This document shows, piece after piece, positions 25,001 through 37,320 of a stretch of 64,000 bases of DNA. The DNA is taken from the NCBI GenBank assembly GCA_050084515.1, contig CM114274.1, positions 2,604,001 to 2,668,000 of the forward strand. The letters are read 5' to 3'. Source of the DNA: Blasia pusilla (taxonomy: Eukaryota > Marchantiophyta > Marchantiopsida > Blasiales). The position numbers and the translations under genes were made by a program. Within the stretch, counting starts at the first letter, position 1. Every line of letters begins with the position of its first letter. The notes beneath the pieces were generated by a model. It did no database searches, was not told the DNA's origin, and saw only the letters and a list, made by a program, of their open reading frames with translations.

Positions 25001-26496
25001 TTTTCAGATTTAATCAATTTTCCTCCATACCAGTTATGTTGTAATCTTCCTAAATCTGGAAGCCAGAAAAGAAAAGAAAAATGCTTGCAAAAAAGGAAAA
25101 TGGCAAACCTCCAACGGTTGCTGTATTTCCATAACTGGCGTTAGTTGCCCATTCTATCTAGTCCTGACATTTCGATGCTGAGTCTATTTCGAGTTTGAGA
25201 GTGCGGTGGCGAGAAAAAGTAACGTGAAGCAGCCACTAGTGCAGTCAGGAGTCTGGACTTGGCGTCAAGAGCTGAAACGAGCGGAAACGGGAGGAGAAGT
25301 TGGCGTATGGGAGGAATAGGGTGAAGTCATGCGCAGGACGCGATAAAACTGTCGAGCGGTGGGAGTGAAGTGGCTGCGAGGGGCAGAGCGGTGGCGGCTT
25401 TGGGAGAGGCAAACTCGGAGCATTAGTACACGGGCCTGCTCGGGAGTGTGGATGCATGTTGCTCCTGCAGCTTGGGCCTGTCGGGTGAGCCTGAGCCCGA
25501 TGCGGTCCTGTAGCGAGCAAGAAGCTTCTTGGGTAGTCGGAAGTGCTCGCGAGAAGAATGCTATCTCGGAGCCGATCCTCCCAGGAGTGGTCGGTCATGT
25601 TTTCATGAAGCCCTGCGAACGACATGATGGACAGGGAGACGCGTCCGATTGGTTGCGTTGAAATGTTGACGTGCTCGTTCCAGGACGCTTAATAATGAGC
25701 TGGAGCAAATTTAAAACACGCGGACGCCATTGGTCACCCTTTAGTCATGTGATAAGCATTAGTGACCATTTGGTCAACTGAGAACCATTGGTCCACATTT
25801 AGTCGAGTGACAACAATCAGCAGTCAAAGAACTTGTAAAAGGACGAGGTTGCCTCTCCACATTGGCTGTGAAGATGGGAACGTTGGGTTACGAGATGAGT
25901 CATTCTCGTCTTCAGCAGTTTCTCAACAAATACTCGACCACCGTTTCATGTGTGACCAGAGCAAAAACCCTATGAACTAGTTTCACATGCCCCATTGCTG
26001 CGCACAACTATTTGGTCAATACAGGGTGACGACCAGCATCATGAATGAATGAATTCCCGCTGTCATGTACCAACGACGATCTGGACGATACTAACAAAGA
26101 CCCCGTCAACACCCAAAAAAAACAACAATCAGCTCCGGCCATCCATGTCATGACGTGAAGCCTTTCATCCATCAACGCACTTGAGAAAGCCAGTCTTTGC
26201 GAATTATGTAAGTGAAAGGTGTTCATAAACCTTGAAAAAATTGACAGCATGACAAACATACTGGTACTAAATCTGCGATGAAACTCATGTTACAGAGAAG
26301 AGTTTCTAACCACTCTTCCAGCCCCCTGCCATGAACGCTGTCACCTACATTCCTTAACAATTTCCTGAATCAGCCCTATACCTATACCCTTGCGAGTTAG
26401 GGGGAGCACTTGGAGTGAAGTATTACTCTAGAGATCTCAACCTCAACGCCTGCTCCTCACGTCACCTCGGATAGTTCCTGCTTTCGATGGTCAAGC
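22020..26496. other. No firmly recognised gene; probable 5' region of the deacetylase, then AT-rich intergenic
   Basis: Positions 22.0-23.3 kb probably hold the missing N-terminal exon(s) and promoter of the deacetylase. A minus-strand frame ends at a usable phase-0 donor near 22615, but its protein is not recognisable. Positions 23.9-25.1 kb are AT-rich with no coding signal. A minus-strand frame at 25625-25245 is Pro/Ser-rich low complexity without a known motif. Downstream of the TM9 gene (26.0-26.5 kb) nothing else was recognised. Confidence 0.45.
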
Positions 26497-28491
26497 TTAG
26501 TCAAGTTTCACAGAGGAGAAGAGGTAGTGTACGAAATAAAATGACGACAGGAAACCAATGGTGCCCGTCGCCAACATGATCGCCAAGGCCATGAGCACAG
26601 AGTAACCAATATACAGAACCGCTGACACTGTCCCGTTCACATTCAGATCAAACAGTAGGTAGTTGATGGCGTACAAGAAAACGTAAACCGCCACAGAGCC
26701 GGAGGCAAAGAATGACTTCCACCACCAGCGCCAGTCTTCAACACACAGGTGCATGTAAGTGAGCACGACTGAGACCTCCGCGCACACGATGACAAGCAAG
26801 ATCAACACCACGAATAAGAACCCGAACACATAGTACACTCGTCCCATCCAGATACTGGACATGATGAAAAACAGCTCAATGAAAAGTGTCCCGAATGGTA
26901 GGGTCCCAGCCCCTAGAACGAGAAGCCATGAAGGGTACTTCTGGGGCGGAACTTCGCGGGGGATCTGGTTGGTGCGAACGGGGTAAGTAATCTGTTCTGC
27001 TCTCGCTCCGAGGAATCCTCCCAAGAGAGTCAACGGCACGGAAATGCAGAACCAGAGAGCCAACAAGATGAAAAATAGTGAGATAGGAATAGCACCCGTG
27101 CTGCCATACGACCAGAGGAGAGAGTTGAGACAGGTAAGAACGGTGAAGGTGATGCCGGGGAAGAAACAGGCAACTTGCCATGAAATCGATCTCCATCCCT
27201 TGGCATCCCCCTTCAAGGTACGCCACAATCTAGATGCCACATACCCAGAAGCGATCCCCAAAAAGAGGTAAAGTAGCACCATGCCGGTAAGGAGCATGCC
27301 ACGAGACGCCGGGGACATGAAACCGAATGCGGCGAACAGGATTGTAACAATTGCCATTCCAGTGATCTGCACTCCATCGCCAACCATGACGCACAGAAGA
27401 CTCGCATGGGTAGGCGCGCGGAACACATCTCCCACAACCAACTTCCACCCAGACAGTTCCTCGGTCATCTGTGCCTGGGCCTCCTTGTCCAGCTCTTCGT
27501 ACTTGGTCAGATCCCTACGAACTGTCCTCAAGAAAATTACAAAGACGATACCGGCTAGGAAAGAGATCACCATGAGAGAGTTCAAGATTGAAAACCAGTG
27601 GACTCTGGCACCCTCCATCTTCAGGAATGCATCCCAACGACTTGGCCAACGGATATCACTCTTGACAAAGCTGACATCGTAAGAGTACACGATTTTTTCG
27701 CCGACCTTGATCTCCTGGAAAGGACCATCTGGATCACAAGTAACAGAAGGCAGGGTCCCGTACGGTGCTGGAAGGTCTTTGAGGTCGACATTTGGGGCAC
27801 TACAGGCAACTACTTCGAATCCGACAATCAAGTATCCATTTTTCTTGGCACCACCACTTTCGGTGGGGAACGAGTCGATTCCATCCCCAGTTCCCATTAC
27901 TCCTCCCATACCTGCGTCCTCGTATTCGTGGATCAGGATCTTGAATCTGAGATGATTGTAGATGTAGTACTTCTTGTCAAGAAGAGGAAACCCGATTGGG
28001 AAACCAGTCCATCGGAGGATGGCATCGGAGTCTTTCGACTTCGTGAATCTAGTGACCGGCAAGTTGTCCAGTATGAGATTGATTTGATAGAAGTCGTCAA
28101 TTCTCTGCTTAAAGTGCTTCACTTCATTGTCGTCAAGAGCCTGATGAGCACACAACATGACGTTGGACTCATTGACGTTCATTTTGAAGCGGTAAGGTGA
28201 GTTTTCGATCCGATCGCCCATCAAAAGTTCACCAAGATTCTCAGCCACCTGCTTGACTCCTTCAGCAGGTTTGCAAAAGGGTAACGTGTAGTAGCCGAAA
28301 GGCAGTTCGGTGTCAATCGATGTAAGAGAGTTCACCTTCGCCCATACTTCAGCACCATCGACGTAAGGATGCATGTAGCTGCCAGGGAGGTAGAAACCTT
28401 GGACTACATGCGGGACGACGAGCCCAATGCACAAGACGAGGCCGAACATAGCATGGAGCCTAAGCGTGCCTGTTGGCACAGGCTTCCCCAT
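26497..28491 (-). CDS. Transmembrane 9 superfamily (TMN/EMP70) protein, intact and intronless
   Basis: TM9SF/TMN proteins are nine-pass endosome/Golgi membrane proteins with a large lumenal N-terminal domain. This is a complete 664-residue single-exon frame, within the usual 590-680. The start has a signal peptide (FGLVLCIGLVVPHVVQGF), followed by the family start FYLPGSYMHPY. Lumenal landmarks are LPFGYYTLPFCKP, GDRIENSPYRFKM and SRWDAFLKMEGARVHWFSILN before the first membrane span at about residue 300. Then come GWKLVVGDVFRAP, the clustered spans, PFGTLFIELFFIMSSIW, YYVFGFLFVV, and the conserved tail ending SSVKLD, whose K-x-D is the COPI-type Golgi retention signal of this family. It resembles the Arabidopsis TMN7 group. 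Lack of introns fits several plant TMN genes. No damage is seen. The exact cargo role is not deducible. Confidence 0.97.
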   Translation of the reverse strand: MGKPVPTGTLRLHAMFGLVLCIGLVVPHVVQGFYLPGSYMHPYVDGAEVWAKVNSLTSIDTELPFGYYTLPFCKPAEGVKQVAENLGELLMGDRIENSPYRFKMNVNESNVMLCAHQALDDNEVKHFKQRIDDFYQINLILDNLPVTRFTKSKDSDAILRWTGFPIGFPLLDKKYYIYNHLRFKILIHEYEDAGMGGVMGTGDGIDSFPTESGGAKKNGYLIVGFEVVACSAPNVDLKDLPAPYGTLPSVTCDPDGPFQEIKVGEKIVYSYDVSFVKSDIRWPSRWDAFLKMEGARVHWFSILNSLMVISFLAGIVFVIFLRTVRRDLTKYEELDKEAQAQMTEELSGWKLVVGDVFRAPTHASLLCVMVGDGVQITGMAIVTILFAAFGFMSPASRGMLLTGMVLLYLFLGIASGYVASRLWRTLKGDAKGWRSISWQVACFFPGITFTVLTCLNSLLWSYGSTGAIPISLFFILLALWFCISVPLTLLGGFLGARAEQITYPVRTNQIPREVPPQKYPSWLLVLGAGTLPFGTLFIELFFIMSSIWMGRVYYVFGFLFVVLILLVIVCAEVSVVLTYMHLCVEDWRWWWKSFFASGSVAVYVFLYAINYLLFDLNVNGTVSAVLYIGYSVLMALAIMLATGTIGFLSSFYFVHYLFSSVKLD

Positions 28492-31237
28492 CTTGTAACA
28501 AACGAGTCGCTCGTCTAGTGTTTCAAATCACACAGACGGACTTGATGCGCTGAACTACTGGCTGAAGAAACGGCTCGATCTGTACATTATGGAGAGCCAC
28601 ACCTCGTGGAGCCTCCCTGAACTCCTCCAAAGGCCTAACCCCGACCACTTCCCGTCCAATCTACCACTTCAAGCTCCGTTTGCCGCCGCGGCTACCTCGA
28701 TGCCTCTTGCTCTAATCATCTACGCTTCACCGACCTAACACCAAAACAAAAGATCTGTGAGGACGAAACCAATACGCCCCTTCCCCTCACAACCACACTC
28801 CGTGCCAACCCTACCTCTACTATCTTCGCGCTGACCACGCCTCAGAGCCTCTTGTACGAAGGCTCAATATCCAGATCCAGATCTACAGAGTGGGGATTAA
28901 CCCTCACGCTGCGTGCGCTCTCTCGGACGCATGCGCGCGCGCACACACACACACACACACAATAATAGAAAGAGGCAGAAACGCCGATACCTGCTCCCGA
29001 ATCGACCAAAACTGAGCTCTGCTCCTTCGTCGCTCTCCTCTCGTTCCTGCTCCTCCTGCCTCCCCTCCCCTCCTCTCCTCTCCTCTCTTCTCTCTCTCGC
29101 GGCCGCAGTCCAGGCTAGTGCGCTTCCTTCTGGCTTTGCGCGTGTGCTCCTAGCGCTACCTATGCTGCAGAGACTTCTCGCTAGCTACCACCGCAACAAG
29201 AAAAGCGGTGAAACAAAGCTCACGATGACGATGTTTCGCTGCGCTCCGAGGGAGAGAGGGAGAGAGGGAGGACGCCACCACGACCACGTAGAGAGCGGCG
29301 TCCAGCTCATCGGAGTCGCCCAATACGCTACGCCGTCACTTCGGCTCACCACGTTGGATGCCCTCAATTATTATTCCTTCCTCGTCCTCCCTCTGCCGCC
29401 CGCTGCCCGGGCTGCCCGGCCGGGGACGGAACTGTCGGTCACGACCTGTACCAGCCCTTCAGTTTCCCTTGAGAACGCACGATGCATCGTGCCACGCGGC
29501 CGTTCTCCGCAGCTCTGCGCGACTCCAATTTTGGCCCCGCTCCAAACTTAGTTGGGGGACTCGGTTTTGTTCCAAACTCCCCCGTCCCTGTTTCGATCAG
29601 ATTCCGTCGCCGAATTTCCGTTTGTCCTCCAAGTCGTGGCCTATGACTCGCGGAGTGCTCCAGAGTTGGTTGGCCCTGCGATCAGCGGTCTGATGTCCAA
29701 AGTCCTACGTGCCGACCGGAACCGCCACTTCGTGCCCCAACGAATGATCCGTGTGATCCGTGTGACAAAGTGGAACTCGCTCGGCTTTCGAAGTGCATCT
29801 CGTGCGTCTCGTGCGGAGGAACATGGCGAGCAACGGGAAGGGAATGGGACAATCTCGGAGACAACTTCGCGTGGGAAGAGATGTCTGGTAAGAGAAGGAG
29901 GGAGAGCAGAAGGCGATGCCTTTCCCCGCGCACAATGTGAGTGATTTGCGGAAACATGTCATGACGCGAGTCTCTGTAGAGATTCAGTTTCGATTCTTCT
30001 TCGTTCATGCAAAGCAAAGCGACTCGATCTTCCCGGTGCATTTTGCTGTTTACCGACCGTCGTGATTCTGCGGTGGTACGCACGCCCAAATTTTCAGAGC
30101 CAACGGAAATTTTAGTTGCTTTCGCAAGGTATGGAGGGGATGACCTAAGGGGGACTTCAGCGAGAAGCGAGCGTTACGCGCGGAAATGTATGGCAGTGAG
30201 TATGATAATCAACTGTAGCCGTCCGGTTCTCGCCTCGTCTCGTCGACAATCATCAATACCATTCACATTGAGGAAATGGGCTCGTGTTTTGGAAACCCCT
30301 CCAAACGAAGAAGACTCGCTTGGCTTTCATTGTCCAAGGGTAGAAATAGTCAGTACGTACAAATCTCTGGATTCGTGCAGGTACATCTGTGTGTAGACCG
30401 CCTTAAACCTAGAGCGGCAGAATCTCTCCCAACGTAGCTGTCTGCGGCCCGAGGAAGCTGTGGTTGGACCGAAGGTGCAAATGAGGACGTCACCGATCCA
30501 ACGCGTTGGCATTTCACTCGCGATGGATTTCTTTGATAGCCTGGTCCGGTTCTTGATGACCCAAGGCACCTCAATTTTGAGATGCGACTCACGGGTCCAA
30601 CATGAAGGCATAACAACAGACGGGCACTGTATCATCGTGTTGAAAGCCGGTTGAATCACGTGCGCAAGACATTACGCAGCTTAACCTACCACTCCCTCTC
30701 GGGCTGCTCCTTGCACCTCCTCTTGGACGGGAGGTTAAGCCCGGCTATTTCACTTCCGACTCGGACAAACCTGTGGATGATCCTGCGCTGCGTAGCCCAC
30801 ATGCTCACTTCAATTGGCAGATTTCAGCATCAGTCCGTGGACGTGCCACTTCCTATCAATCTTCGAAGCTTGCAATGGGAATTAAGTCGTTGACTACTGC
30901 GCGAACCCCGATACCAGAGTGTCACCATCCTGATCGTTGCGAGTAGCTAGAATGGGGTAGGAAGTAGTCGTATGAGCTTACAATGGCTAGTGCAACAACT
31001 ACGCTTCAGGATTTCTCCGTAGGGTCCGTAAGTAGCGTTCATAACAAAGTCGGACCTCTCGTTCTAGAGACTTGCCCAACACCGTTGGTTTACAAACTTG
31101 TCTAAAGTGGGCCCAGCTCGACGTCAGAACGAAGAGAAAGGTGGCTAGCACAACAGAGCAAAATTGATGTTCTGGTAGAGCTTCTTTGCAAAGAAAAGCA
31201 AGAGCCAGAGGCGAACTCCTGTGATTCTGAAGTGTTA
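28492..31237. other. 5' flank of the TM9 gene and intergenic spacer; no gene recognised
   Basis: The first few hundred bases upstream of 28491 are C/T-rich and probably contain the TM9 5' leader and promoter. A (CG)n(CA)n microsatellite lies at about 28933-28961, and a TCC/CTCT-rich tract at 29040-29100. Open frames between 28.9 and 30.9 kb are low-complexity (Thr-His, Ser-Leu-Pro runs) and show no motifs. Confidence 0.5.
28933..28961. repeat. (CG)n(CA)n microsatellite
   Basis: Alternating GC dinucleotides pass directly into about nine CA dinucleotides, upstream of the TM9 gene. Alternating purine-pyrimidine tracts of this kind can adopt Z-DNA, but nothing here shows that it does. Confidence 0.9.
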
Positions 31238-34200
31238 TTAGCCACTTTCTTCTAACAGGGCTAGTGCCTGTTGCAATTGCTCAGGACTTTTGGAGGCGTT
31301 TACTAGGGCGTTTCTGGCCCTTTGATCAATTTCAAAACCACTCCCAGCCATCTCTTTGAACCAAAATTTGACAGCTTCGAAGTCTTCATGGACTCCCCAT
31401 GCTCCTATCATCACCGTATACACAGCCAGATTTGGCTTCATTCCTAAAGTCTTCATTTCATCGAACTTCTTCATCATTTTTTTTAAGTCCCTTATGGAGG
31501 CATATCCGCGCATCATTACATTAAAAGTAAACACATTGGGCGCCACGTTCTCACTCTTCATTCTCCTCAAAATCTCCTCCGCTCTGTCCATGTTCCCAAC
31601 AAGTGCGTAGGCATGGACCAATGTCGTAAATGAGTGTATTGTAGGAGTACACCTGCGCACTCAAATTCGTCAGTAGGCATGTTTGAGGTAAGTCCCCAGC
31701 TCAACTGTACTGTAGACCAAGCATGCCCAACTTATTTCAAGACATGAACATCCTTAAACTTCTCATCCTCATGATCGTGGATCGCAAATTCCACTACTGC
31801 TGAACCACAGTGAAAACAAGGACGATCCACTCACTTATCCTTCCGCATTTGCTTCAACACAATTTCTGCCTTCTCAACCTGTTTCGCTCTTGCATAAGCG
31901 TCCAGCAGCACATTGTAAGTAGTTTTGTTCGGCCTGGACAGAAAACAGTTTCTTGTTACAACTTGTCAGGCTGCCCCACTTGCTTCATCTAGCTAGCTGG
32001 AGTGTCAAAGCACGGACAAGCTGCCAAAAAATGGACCAGCAACCCAGCAAAAGATCCAAAGCCTCCCTCCCATATGAGAAAAACTATAACAAGCAATGGT
32101 ATTTATACAGCTTCAGTTCATACCGTATGCCGCAAGCGACCATTTCATCAAAAAGATTTTGGGCATCCTCCGTTCGCTTGGCCTTGCCATACACGTTCAT
32201 CATAGTAGTGTAGCTGAAAACATCAGGCCGAACTTTGGCAGTTTGCATCTGAGAGGATCATGAGAGGAAGGGAGATCACCTGTCAGATAATCACTCACCC
32301 TATATCAGGGAACCCTGTAGGGGACATTAAATTCTGGACATTGAGCTTGGTGGAAGGCTCTACTCAGCTACTGGGAAACATCTGCGGCATCATAATGGCT
32401 CCTTTCCCATCCGGGCAAGGCTAAACACATATAACATGAGCTCGGAGTGAATTCGAATCCTGCTGAAATCTAAGGTCCATGTCACATCAACTGCTGATAT
32501 CTCTTTGTATCTGCTGCTCAACTTCTGGTTTCTCCCATCTAGGCACTAGGCACACTGCACTGCATGGAAAGGATCAGCTCACTTCAAGAACACAGTCTCA
32601 GCCATGGAAACGTGAAGGTATGTAGGAAATTCAATTTTGGAATGGAGTCACTGCTCTTATGACCACCACAGCACACAAATATGGGAGAAACTCTAGCCAC
32701 AATAGCCACACTTGTCCCTCCACCAGATATCATACCTCACGGAAAATCTTCTCCGCATCTCTGGTGCTCTTTTGAGATGCAATCATCGAGTTAAAAGTCA
32801 CCACTGATATGTTCAAATTCAAAACCTTCATTTGTTGATACAGCTCGTGGGCCCTGTCAATCCGCCCAGCTTTTCCATATGCATGAATCATCAGATTGTA
32901 ACTACGTCCATCTGGCTTCACATCTCCACTCATACTTTGGAAGATTCGTTCTGCATCTTCCAGTTTGTGAGCCTGTCAAATGGGTCCAGTGTTAGACCTC
33001 GAGGCAACGGCTAATCATTTCGTCCACAAACTACCATGTACAGCATGACTCAAAACTTCAGCACACATTCTCCAATTGGCAGCAATGGACTGTTGAGACT
33101 ATCAGATTAATTGGGTGCTGATTGAGTGTTACCAGAAATAGATATGAACTATCCGATGGAATTCTTTCATGAACTGCATTTGTTGATAGGTCGAGCAAGC
33201 AATACACAACTCGTTGAGGACAACCCAACTCAATTAGCTGACAATATCTTCATTTCAGATCTTGACATACGTCATTCCAAGGGATGCCCATGTACCTCAG
33301 TGTATGCCTTCATAAGAGTATGATACGTCAGTGTGGTAGGAGCAGGCCCTGATTCAATAAGTCTCCTGAACAAGGAATCTGCCTCATTGAACATCTTCTT
33401 TCTTGCATATGCCTCAAGTAGGCCAGTGTAAATAGCAATGTTAGCTGGGTGACCAGCACCGATAAGCTGTTCTACTAATGCTTGAGCTTTCTCAGGTTGA
33501 GCCTCCTTTCCATAAGCAACCATCAGCAGGCTATAGTCCTCGAATCCGAACTCCCACCAGTCTTGCCCCATCAACCATTCACAAATCTGCACGAGCAAGT
33601 GACAGGAGGCTTCGTTTAGGAGGCATCCTTGAGGCGCAGTGGATTTCTAGCCAGTGCTCACTGACCTTAAACCATAAGCCCTGGAAGGTGGGAAATTGAC
33701 TTAAAACGAACAATCTCTGCTGATGTTGTTTCTCTTCCCCATGAAAGGATTCGAACATTCGGATACTGGTGGAACAGTAAAAATTTGAGATACGGTGAAT
33801 CCCACCCACACACCCCCTCGCCAGAATAACCAGGCCCGCTCATGTAAACTTCGTCGTAATTTCATTCTTGTCTTCCAGGGTTTAAAAGCGAAATAGTTCT
33901 TAGGACATGAGCCTGAGTTCATGGAGGTGCTGGAGGAGATTGGAAACCTGGCAGAATTTAGGAACATTGCCCTGACACATTGACGACAAACCCATTCAAC
34001 CAAGGATCCTCGACCAAAAGTCTCACATTCTCATGACTTGAGTCAGGAAATCATACCTCCACCACGTTTTTCCAAGCTCGCAGTTGTTTCAGTCTCATCA
34101 GAGTACCGACGACGCCCTCTCTGTTGAGCTTTCGTGACTTTCTCTGCTTTTCCAAAACGGGCACAGCATCCCCAGTCTGTGTGATTTCATTCATCATTCT

Positions 34201-34682
34201 GTACCACTGCTTCTGCTGATCGCTGAAGTGAGGAGCCCTTTCTCTCGCCGGAGTGTGTGGCTTCCACTGCTGAGATTCCGCATCGGCCGTTCTGACCTCA
34301 AGTTTCTCCAATTCCGGGCTAACTTGCTGTACACTGCCGAGCTGAGCCTTGACATAGCTCTTGCTACAGGAAGACACAGAGATGGCCCTTGACTCACTGA
34401 TTCTCAACTCCCCATGCACTCTCCTCCATTGTGGGCTGACATGAACCCTGCAAAAAGGAGGAAAACACACTCAGCCAACTCTGGGAAGCTGACCTGCAAC
34501 ATTTCACACTCTAACAAGGCCACATCCGACCATGAACGCTCGCTCACCAGGGCTCACGTTGGGATTGGGAAACACACACACACACGTGGGACTTCAGGCT
34601 CTGCATTAGAGTGAGGCTCACTGCATTCACGTTCGACGAGCACTCACCTCAGCTGCAAATGCTGGAGTTTCAGCGTTGTCAT
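31238..34682 (-). CDS. P-type pentatricopeptide repeat protein, At3g59040-like, probably plastid-targeted (seven exons)
   Basis: P-class PPR proteins bind organelle RNAs for processing, stability or translation. Exons on the minus strand: 34682-34648, 34447-34057, 33586-33296, 32972-32736, 32248-32124, 31933-31835, 31652-31238. They total 1593 bases in consistent phase, giving 530 residues plus stop. The ATG at 34682 was chosen because only it splices in phase to exon 2. It yields a basic, Ser/Thr-rich start (MTTLKLQHLQLRVHVSPQWR) that looks like a plastid transit peptide. After a linker (FSDQQKQWYRMMNE) comes EWLMGQDWWEFGFEDYSLLM, then about ten 35-residue PPR motifs (examples: YTGLLEAYARKKMFNEADSL, YNLMIHAYGKAGRIDRAHEL, FTTLVHAYALVGNMDRAEEI). 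The C-terminus QRARNALVNASKSPEQL matches the At3g59040 family end. There are no E, DYW or SMR domains. A Copia remnant begins about 0.7 kb upstream of the start. Confidence 0.93.
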
Positions 34683-35400
34683 CTATCCACCCAGCGCCGT
34701 CTTTGTAGTCAAACAATTCGTCAACTTCAAGTCCGAATTCGAGTCCACACCACAACAATTGCTTCAGCTCAAACATTTGCTGACAGCAACCATCTGAAAT
34801 CTCTGACTGCCGCGACGCACACCGCCGTCTCTGAGAAGGGAGAGGAAGAGGGAGAGACGATTGACGAGGGACGGAAGATGAGTGAGCGAGTGAGTGAGGG
34901 AGGAAGAGACACAGAGACGGAGAGAGCGCAAACGAGAGGAAGATAAGGTTTAGAGGACGACTCGGAAAGTGGGAACTGACTGCGCAGTAGATAGAAACGG
35001 GCAACACCACAAGGGATGGCGTTCAGAACTGGACCGTGGTAGGTTTACATCGACGCCCAGTTAGTTCATGATCGGACTATGGTAAGCGAATATAAACTCG
35101 CACATTTGTGTGAGTCAGGTTTTAATTATTTTTCATGGGTAATTTTTTAAAAACTTAAAAATTCATTTGTATCATTGCGTGAGAGTGTTTTTTTGATTTG
35201 TAAACACTTTTTTGATTGACACACGACAAGAAAAAATTTCACATGTTACTAGCAATAAGAAAAAAAATTGAATTCATGAGTATCATCATTAATCTCTTCC
35301 CTTTATGGGCTATACACTAGCTCTTCAAATATTTTTTTTATTTCACACGGACATCTTATTAATTTTAAATTAATTTTGAACAATTTTATTAGTTCATAAG
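34683..35400. other. PPR gene 5' flank, then AT-rich sequence up to the Copia remnant
   Basis: The first 300 bases are probable promoter/leader of the PPR gene, with GA-rich tracts near 34830-34960. From about 35100 the sequence turns strongly AT-rich. It does not match the expected rest of the Copia LTR, so this could be older intergenic DNA or a replaced LTR part. No gene is seen. Confidence 0.5.
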
Positions 35401-35458
35401 ATAATACCAAATGTAGCATTTCAGGTGTCTCATGAGCTTGACTGTAACTCAATCTTCA
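35401..35458 (-). repeat. Remnant of the Copia 3' LTR
   Basis: These 58 bases match the start of the LTR at 58522 (TGAAGATTGAGTTACA on the minus strand) with a few changes. They are preceded on the minus strand by a purine-rich GCTTGAAGGGGAGTA tract, the expected polypurine primer. The remaining 250 or so bases of the LTR are not found to the left. Confidence 0.75.
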
Positions 35459-35495
35459 ATACTCCCCTTCAAGCTCATATCGATATCTCTAACGC

Positions 35496-37320
35496 CTAAA
35501 TCATTTCTAAACATCTCGACAATGCCTTTGTAAAGATGTCAGCAATTTGCTGATCTGTACCTATATACACAAGATCTATTTTCCTTGCAAGCACTTTATC
35601 TCTGATAAAATGATAGTACACCTCAACATGCTTTGTATGAGCATGAAACACAAGGTTATTAGCAAGCTTGATGCTACTAATATTGTCTGCATATATTATA
35701 CTAGGTCCTAAGTTACTAACACCAATCTCAACAAGTAATCGATGAAGCCACACCGCCTCACAGGCTACATGTGGTTGCTCCTCTGTACTCAACCTCTCTT
35801 GAAGATAAACCAACTATAGGTTGCTTCTTTGAAGCCTAACTTATAGTTGCGCTTCCCAAAGTAAATGAATAACCAGATGTGGAGTGTCGATCAGACACGC
35901 TTCCTGCCCAATTAGCATCTATGAATCCCTGTAATTGAAAACTCGGAGAAGGTTCAAATTGAAGCCCGAATTGAATAGAGAATTTCACATACCGCATAAT
36001 CCTCCTCACAGTGTCAAGGTGAGGTTTTCAAGATGTTTGCATAAACTGGCTCACTAGGCCAACACCATAAGTTAAATTTGGTCGGGTTATAGTTAGATAG
36101 ATCAAACTTCCAACCATGCGCATGTACATATTAGAATCTGCAAGCAACTCTCCTTCATCCACTCTTAGCTTCACACTCTGATCCAACGGTGTAGAGATTG
36201 GCTTACAAGCCGTCATACCATATTTTGAAAGCATATGAAGAGCATATTGTCGTTGTAGTAACCACATGCTTTCTCCAACCTTGATAAACTCAATACCAAG
36301 GAAGTACTTGGGTTCTCCCGAGTCCTTCATATCAAAATTTGCTTGTAACTTAAGGTTGACTTGTTGTACCATTTCTTCAGTACTCTATATAATCAGGAGA
36401 TTGTCAACATACAACACAGTAAGAACCGTATGATCTTGTCCTCTCAAGACATATAACAAGCAGTCAAAATCACATACCCTAAAATCCAACTCTTATAGGA
36501 CGTATGTAATCTTGCCATACCAAGCTCTTGGAGCTTGTTTGAGCCCGTATAGAGCTTTCTTCAACCTGCATACGCGAAATAGAAACTTGGGATGTTCGTA
36601 TCCAAGTGGTTCAGTCATATATACCTCCTCGTATAGATTCCATTCAAGAAGGCATTTTTGACGTCCATGTGATGTAATCTCCACTTCTTACTTACTGCAA
36701 CAGCAACCATTGTTCTTGTAGTCGCCATCTTTGCAACAGGGCTAAATGTTTCCTCGTAATCGATACCATATTGTTGTGCATAGCCCTTAGCCACCAATCT
36801 CGCTTGGTATTTGTTAATTGTACCATCTTGATTGCGCTTAGATTTTGTAAACCTATTTGCAACCAATAGCTTTCTTATCGGAAGGTATATCAACCAGCTC
36901 CCATGTCTGTTGATATCTTAATGCAGCAAGCTCTTCCTCCATAGCTTCAATCCATTCGACTTTACTTGTAGCTTCTTCAAAATAACTCGGCTCATGTTCT
37001 TGAAGGGTAGTCATCATATATGCATGATGTGTCGCAAGGAAACCTTCATTTATGAATTTATGAACTGGATGTGTAACTGTACTTGATCTACAAAGTTATT
37101 GTTAAGAGGTAGATGCCTTTGACACTTGACTCGAGCTGTGACTAGTGTCAACAAATGAATACGTACTCTTCCCATCCATGGACTCACAAATTTAACTCAT
37201 GAATCTAGGACCTCTCTTAATCCTGCACTAGTACTTGGGGAAGTTGAAGACAATGTCTGTTGGTTTACAGTCATATTCTCTCCCTCAACACACGAGTTTA
37301 GAAGTGGAATAGGCTCAGAT
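35496..37320 (-). pseudogene. Copia reverse transcriptase and RNase H, broken
   Basis: Recognisable blocks in order on the minus strand: RT finger/palm start ([30 protein letters not shown]; about 36893-36615), LKKALYGLKQAPRAWY (about 36560), KYFLGIEF and LLQRQYALHMLSKYG (36372-36028), and RNase H tail (YADNISSIKLANN, HTKHVEVYYHFIRDKV, TDQQIADIFTKAL; 35813-35496). Stops and frameshifts separate the blocks. The upstream edge at 37320 is the CAGAT insertion site of the nested chromovirus. Confidence 0.9.

Noticed and set aside
25245-25625. A 126-codon minus-strand frame
   Set aside because: Pro/Ser/His-rich low complexity with no homologous features or splice context.
27598-28200. A 200-codon plus-strand open frame
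   Set aside because: It is an antisense shadow of the intact TM9 gene.
28913-29551. A 212-codon plus-strand open frame
   Set aside because: It is driven by the (CA)n microsatellite and a TCC-rich tract; low-complexity Thr-His and Ser-Leu-Pro runs, no motif.
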